Shown here in pieces: positions 15,570 to 18,235 of a stretch of 18,235 bases of DNA. How positions within the stretch are numbered: position 1 is the first letter of the stretch; each line of letters begins with the position of its first letter. The translations under genes were made by a program, and so were the position numbers. Under the pieces are notes generated by a model. It did not search any database, was not told the origin of the DNA, and saw nothing but the letters and a program-made list of their open reading frames with translations. The DNA is from Anaeromyxobacter dehalogenans (GTDB taxonomy: Bacteria; Myxococcota_A; UBA9042; DTJE01), in assembly GCA_020722625.1 (NCBI GenBank), contig DYKK01000030.1, positions 1 through 18,235 on the forward strand, written 5' to 3'.

Positions 15570-15645
15570 AACACCGCTCGCGCCACCGCGCGACGGATCG
15601 CCAAGACAACCGCAGAGTCCCGGGGCGAAGTGGAGACCGGGGCGG

Positions 15646-15799
15646 GTTCAGGAGACAGGCTCGGAAGACAGATTCAGAGGACAGGTACAGTGGACAGGCT
15701 CAGTGTCAGTGTCAGTGCCAGTGCCAGTGCTACGTCGGACGCGGGCGCGGGGACATGACGACGGGGTCACGTCCACCGCGACACCGGACCCCGGATCCC
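15646..15799 (+). repeat. Right module copy 1, inverted relative to the left pair
   Basis: The plus strand reads a GTTCAGGA-type segment, a CAGTGT/CAGTGC hexamer tract (15701-15729), ACGTCGGACGCGGGC (15732 onward), a CACGTCC stretch and a GGACCCCGG end. This is the same order as the minus strand of the left copies, with clear but diverged identity (about three quarters of positions by eye in the ACGTCGG segment). Confidence 0.75.
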
Positions 15800-15800
15800 G

Positions 15801-15880
15801 GTTCCAGGGGCAGGTCCAGTGGCAGGGGGCAGTATCAGCGTCAGTGTCAGGGCCACGTTGGTCGCGGGGGACGGGGCATT
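15801..15880 (+). repeat. Right module copy 2, truncated
   Basis: Starts GTTCCAGGGGCAGG, has a short CAGTAT/CAGCGT/CAGTGT tract (15830-15850), then ACGTTGGTCGCGGGGGACGG, matching the ACGTCGGTCGCGGGGGAGGG segment of the left copies. Similarity stops soon after GGGGCAT, so the terminal third of the module is missing. Confidence 0.7.
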
Positions 15881-15907
15881 GCGGGGGAACGAAAATTCAA
15901 TACCGGA

Positions 15908-15958
15908 ACCTGGTCTCATCGGGATGCCCTGGGGACGGAAGCCCCGATCGCGGCATAG
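15908..15958 (+). repeat. Second, diverged copy of the core block
   Basis: Related to 15468-15518, with shared ACCTGGTCTC, CCCTGG-GACG and AGCCCCG-TCGCG landmarks. It ends about 65 nt before the lipoprotein start. The perfect hairpin of the first copy is lost here. Confidence 0.55.
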
Positions 15959-16012
15959 GGTCCCTGGGCCGTCCTGGGGTATCATTGCGGGACGCGGCCG
16001 ACACGGCCGGTC

Positions 16013-16021
16013 AGGAGGAGG
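16013..16021 (+). promoter_or_regulatory. Ribosome binding site of the lipoprotein gene
   Basis: AGGAGGAGG ends 2 nt before ATG 16024, with its upstream AGGAGG register at a usual spacing. It selects this start over the frame open back to 15703. A small CGGCCG-ACA-CGGCCG palindrome (15995-16009) sits just before it, and a TATCAT at 15980-15985 could be a weak -10 box. Confidence 0.6.
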
Positions 16022-16023
16022 AC

Positions 16024-17058
16024 ATGACGCGACGCGGTCGGCCCCTGGTCTGGGTCGCGGCCCTGGTCACCTGCGGCTGCGCCGGGACTCCGGTTTCTCG
16101 CGAGGGGGCCGACCGGCGGACCCGGTTTCCGGAGTCCCGCTACCTCGTCGCGGAGGGGATGTCCCGGAGCGGCCCGGTCGAGGCCGAGGCCCAGGCAAAG
16201 GCGCGCGTCTCGGAGCAGGTCCGGGCGGAAGTCGAGTCCGTGGTCGAGGACCTGTCGGGCGTTCGGGACGGGCAAGACTACCAGCGCGTCTTGAACGAAG
16301 TGCGCGTCACGTCCCACTTCCAGCACGCGGAGTTGATCCGGGCGCACTCGGAGCCGGGGCGCGGCCGGGACGGCCTGTTCCACGCGCTGGCGGTCCTGGA
16401 CCGGGCCGAGGCGGTCACGGTCCTGATGGAGGAATACCGTCGCGATTCCGAGAGGTTCCGCCTCGAGGTCGGCCGGGCCCTCGCGGCGAAGGGGCACCCG
16501 GTGCGGTTCACCCCGCCGCTGCGGCAGGCCGAGGCCGTATTCGCCCGGCTCGCGCTCGAGGCGCTCCAGGTCCGCGTGATCGAGGGTCGCGGGCGGTTCC
16601 CGGCCGAACACGAGGCGGACCGGGAGGCGTTCTCGCGCCTCGAGGCGGCCCGGTCCCAGGTCCTGGCCGACCTGACGGTCACGGTCCTTCCCGGCGAGGT
16701 CGAGCCCCCCATGGCCCGGGAGCGGGTGGTCCAGGCCCTGACCTCGGCCCTGGCGTCTTCGGGCGTGGTCACGGTCTCGGCCGCGGTGTGCCGGGGCGGC
16801 CTCGCCGTCGTGCCCGAGGCGCGGCTCGCGTGCTCGCAGACCTTCGTGGGGGTCACGTGTCGGGTCACCCTGGGCGGGTCCGTGAAGGACTGCACCGGCC
16901 GGTCCCGGGTGGCTACCCTGGCCCTGGGCGAGGTCGCCACCGGGGCCCACCCCAAGGACAAGGACCTGGCGCGCGCCGAGGCCCTGCGCGCCGTGACCGG
17001 AGCGACCCTGGCCCCGCGCCTCCGGGAGCAGTTGCGGGAGGTGATCCCGTTGCCCTGA
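16024..17058 (+). CDS. LPP20-like lipoprotein with cysteine-containing C-terminal domain
   Basis: Predicted envelope lipoprotein of unknown function. The 344-residue product has a signal segment RRGRPLVWVAALVTCGC with candidate lipidation cysteines C17 (LVTC) and C19. Residues about 38-150 match the LPP20 pattern: RYLVAEGMSRSGPVEAEAQAKARVSEQV, where an aromatic-Gly start is followed by an Ala-rich helix of the A-x-x-x-A-x-x-x-V type, then a strand GLFHALAVLDRAEA. A helical region (130-215) follows, then a C-terminal domain with four cysteines (C256, C270, C279, C290). The second half matches nothing I can name. The gene is divergent from the ATP-grasp gene and convergent with the TlpA-like gene, from which a GC hairpin separates it. 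The start is set by the signal peptide and a strong ribosome binding site. Confidence 0.78.
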   Translation: MTRRGRPLVWVAALVTCGCAGTPVSREGADRRTRFPESRYLVAEGMSRSGPVEAEAQAKARVSEQVRAEVESVVEDLSGVRDGQDYQRVLNEVRVTSHFQHAELIRAHSEPGRGRDGLFHALAVLDRAEAVTVLMEEYRRDSERFRLEVGRALAAKGHPVRFTPPLRQAEAVFARLALEALQVRVIEGRGRFPAEHEADREAFSRLEAARSQVLADLTVTVLPGEVEPPMARERVVQALTSALASSGVVTVSAAVCRGGLAVVPEARLACSQTFVGVTCRVTLGGSVKDCTGRSRVATLALGEVATGAHPKDKDLARAEALRAVTGATLAPRLREQLREVIPLP

Positions 17059-17060
17059 GG

Positions 17061-17080
17061 CCCCGGCCGCCGGGCCGGGG
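17061..17080. terminator. GC hairpin between convergent genes
   Basis: CCCCGGCC (17061-17068) pairs with GGCCGGGG (17073-17080) around GCCG, within the 29-nt gap between two stop codons. There is no T-run, but the location suggests a two-way terminator or transcription insulator. Confidence 0.5.
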
Positions 17081-17087
17081 GCGCGCC

Positions 17088-17672
17088 TCACGGGCGGGCC
17101 GCGCCCAGGATCCGGTCCAGGTAGTCGGGTCCTTCCCGCGTCACGATCAGGCGGACCTCCCCGCGCGCGTCCATCAGGACGGTCGTGGGCAGGGACGCCT
17201 CCCACCGGTCGTCCCCGGCCCGGCGTTCGGCCCCGTAGGCCCGGGCCACCTTGCCGAACCGGTCGAGGACCACCCGCGCGTCCTCAAGCCCCATCGTCGC
17301 CAGGAAGGGGCGAATCCGCGGGGCCTCCTCCTGGTAGTCCACGAGGACGAGGTGGACCCCCGCGTCGCGCAGGGCCGCCCGGTGGCCCGCGAGGACCCGG
17401 AGTCCGTGCCGGCAGGGTTCGCACCACGTCGCGAAGAAGACGACGAGGAGGAAGCGCCCGCCCCTGGAAAGGGCCTCCCGCTTCAGATGTTCCAGGTTCA
17501 CCGCCTGGTCGTCCAGGGTCCAGCCCGCGAGCCAGGGCGCGGGCTCTCCGACCCGGGCGCGACCGCTCTCCCGGGGGGTGACGCTCGCCTCCCCGGGGCC
17601 CCGCGCGACCGCGGGCACGCCCGAGGCGAGCAAGAGCGCAGCGGCCATGACGAGGGTCCCACAGGGTCTCAT
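17088..17672 (-). CDS. TlpA/ResA-like exported thioredoxin-fold protein
   Basis: Predicted periplasmic thiol-disulfide oxidoreductase. The 194-residue product has a signal peptide (about 1-24, hydrophobic core LVMAAALLLASGVPAV). The TlpA-type VGEPAPWLAGWTLDDQAVNL (41-60) follows, then the active site W83-C84-E85-P86-C87 in FFATWCEPCRHG. The cis-proline loop is LPTT (161-164), followed by VLMDARGEV as in TlpA/ResA proteins. Both catalytic cysteines are intact. It lies 49 nt downstream of the second LPP20-like gene on the same strand, so they may form an operon. The role could be reducing or isomerising disulfides in envelope proteins; no cytochrome c maturation genes are adjacent. Confidence 0.87.
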   Translation of the reverse strand: MRPCGTLVMAAALLLASGVPAVARGPGEASVTPRESGRARVGEPAPWLAGWTLDDQAVNLEHLKREALSRGGRFLLVVFFATWCEPCRHGLRVLAGHRAALRDAGVHLVLVDYQEEAPRIRPFLATMGLEDARVVLDRFGKVARAYGAERRAGDDRWEASLPTTVLMDARGEVRLIVTREGPDYLDRILGAARP

Positions 17673-17680
17673 CGCGACGG

Positions 17681-17686
17681 ATTGTA
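17681..17686 (-). promoter_or_regulatory. Possible -10 box TACAAT before the TlpA-like gene
   Basis: TACAAT on the minus strand lies 8 nt before ATG 17672, a distance that would give an almost leaderless transcript. No convincing -35 is seen, and no strong ribosome binding site precedes the ATG. Co-transcription with the upstream LPP20-like gene is an equally good explanation. Confidence 0.2.
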
Positions 17687-17721
17687 GCGCCGGGACGGTG
17701 TCCAGTGCGACCAGAATCCGC

Positions 17722-18235
17722 CTATGGCGTGGGCGGCTGGGCCGTGGCCGCGTCGAGTTCCTGGAATGCCTTCTCGGCGTTGCGGACCACGTAGTCGCGG
17801 ATGGACTGGTCGAGCCCGGCGGCCCCGGCCACCGCGTCGCGGAAACCCTCCACGTCCAGGACCATCAGCGCGAAGCAGTGCCCGTCGTCCGAAAACCACG
17901 TGTCCTCGAGCCGCGTCCCCGGCAGGCTGATGTCCGTGACCTGCTTCGCCACGTCCGAGGCGTACTGCTCGTCGTCCGCGGCCACGTGCATGGCCCCGCC
18001 CCCGGTCACGGTCCTCTGGTAGTCCTTGAACATGGCCTTGACCCTCAGGTTCAGTTCGCGGGCGATCTCCGTGCGTCCCCGGGCCATGGCCGTGCTCCGG
18101 CACAGCGAGAGGTTGTTCGTCCCCTCCATGCTGCCGACCCCGCAGACCCACTTCTTCTTCTCGCCCGAAAAGGCCGCGCACCCCCTCTTCACCCACTCGG
18201 GGGCGTCCTCCATCGTGGCCGCGAACGTCCGTCCC
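17722..18235 (-). CDS. Second LPP20-like protein, partial at right edge
   Basis: The visible part is about 170 residues. The first ATG (18213) starts MEDAPEWVKRGCAAF, but the frame stays open through the edge (GRTFAAT before it). LPP20 proteins normally begin with a lipoprotein signal before the PxWV segment, so the true start is probably outside the window. The LPP20 pattern is clear: APEWVKRG, then KWVCGVGSMEGTNNLSLCRSTAMARGRTEIARELNLRVK (22-59 from that ATG), a middle helical part, TWFSDDGHCFALMVLDVEGFRDAV (105-128), and a helical end. Four cysteines are visible (C12, C24, C38, C113). The function is unknown, presumably in the envelope. It is followed by the TlpA-like gene on the same strand. 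Confidence 0.75.
   Translation of the reverse strand, partial: GRTFAATMEDAPEWVKRGCAAFSGEKKKWVCGVGSMEGTNNLSLCRSTAMARGRTEIARELNLRVKAMFKDYQRTVTGGGAMHVAADDEQYASDVAKQVTDISLPGTRLEDTWFSDDGHCFALMVLDVEGFRDAVAGAAGLDQSIRDYVVRNAEKAFQELDAATAQPPTP

Larger units (their letters stand above)
15008..16023. other. Repeat-filled divergent intergenic region, about 1 kb
   Basis: No credible gene is present. Frames that stay open here translate short-period repeats (Ser-Val-Ser-Val strings). The region holds two outward-facing pairs of one module (left pair 15090-15379 on the minus strand, right pair 15646-15880 on the plus strand). A core at 15412-15570 carries a TATAAT, two stem-loops and a 22-bp tandem repeat. 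A block near 15468-15518 is repeated in diverged form at 15908-15958. The ATP-grasp and lipoprotein genes diverge from it, so both promoters must lie inside. Confidence 0.75.

Noticed and set aside
15394..15609. Small minus-strand gene of 71 codons in the repeat core
   Set aside because: The product is almost entirely Arg/Ser low-complexity sequence encoded by hairpins and the 22-bp repeat, with no ribosome binding site of note.
15703..16023. N-terminal extension of the LPP20-like lipoprotein by 107 residues
   Set aside because: It translates the right-hand repeats and would bury the lipoprotein signal peptide. ATG 16024 has a strong ribosome binding site.
15008..16023. Insertion sequence or transposon remnant
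   Set aside because: No transposase fragment is readable in any frame, and I see no target-site duplication bounding the array. The inverted arrangement alone does not show transposition.

Overview
The window is GC-rich DNA (well above 60% GC by eye) and tightly packed on its left side. It looks like a chromosomal segment of a Gram-negative bacterium. The best guess for lineage is the former Deltaproteobacteria (Myxococcota, Desulfobacterota or relatives). The basis is an ungapped gspDEFGHIJKLMN order ending in a GspN with one N-terminal anchor, plus LPP20-type lipoproteins and a TlpA-like protein. No rRNA or other phylogenetic marker is present, so this placement is tentative.

Region 1 (9-13749, + strand) is an eleven-gene type II secretion operon. 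It encodes the outer-membrane secretin GspD, the assembly ATPase GspE, the inner-membrane platform GspF, the major pseudopilin GspG, the minor pseudopilins GspH, GspI, GspJ and GspK, and the platform proteins GspL, GspM and GspN. Spacing is minimal: H/I, I/J, L/M and M/N share ATGA overlaps and G/H share an ATGAATGA overlap, so the genes are almost certainly co-transcribed and translationally coupled. gspC and the prepilin peptidase gspO are not in the window. Four of the proteins (D, I, L, N) carry long Pro/Gly/Ala-rich tails or insertions, and GspD has an unusually long Gly/Leu/Tyr-rich insertion in the secretin domain.

Region 2 (13750-15007) holds a short intergenic stretch with a perfect hairpin, then one convergent minus-strand gene for a carbamoyl-phosphate-synthase-like ATP-grasp enzyme of unknown substrate.

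Region 3 (15008-16023) is about 1 kb of non-coding DNA between divergent genes, and it is the most unusual part of the window. It contains four copies of a roughly 80-155 bp module, each with an internal CAGTGT-type hexamer tract. Two tandem copies point left towards the ATP-grasp gene and two point right towards a lipoprotein gene. Between them is a core with a perfect 10-bp hairpin, a second stem-loop, a 22-bp tandem repeat and a consensus TATAAT. The whole reads as one large imperfect mirror-image array.

Region 4 (16024-18235) holds an LPP20-like lipoprotein gene (+), a short GC hairpin, then on the minus strand a TlpA/thioredoxin-like exported protein and a second LPP20-like gene that runs off the right edge. 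Both LPP20-like proteins have four cysteines outside the signal region, and a thioredoxin-fold gene lies between them. This suggests, without proving it, a small envelope module with redox control.
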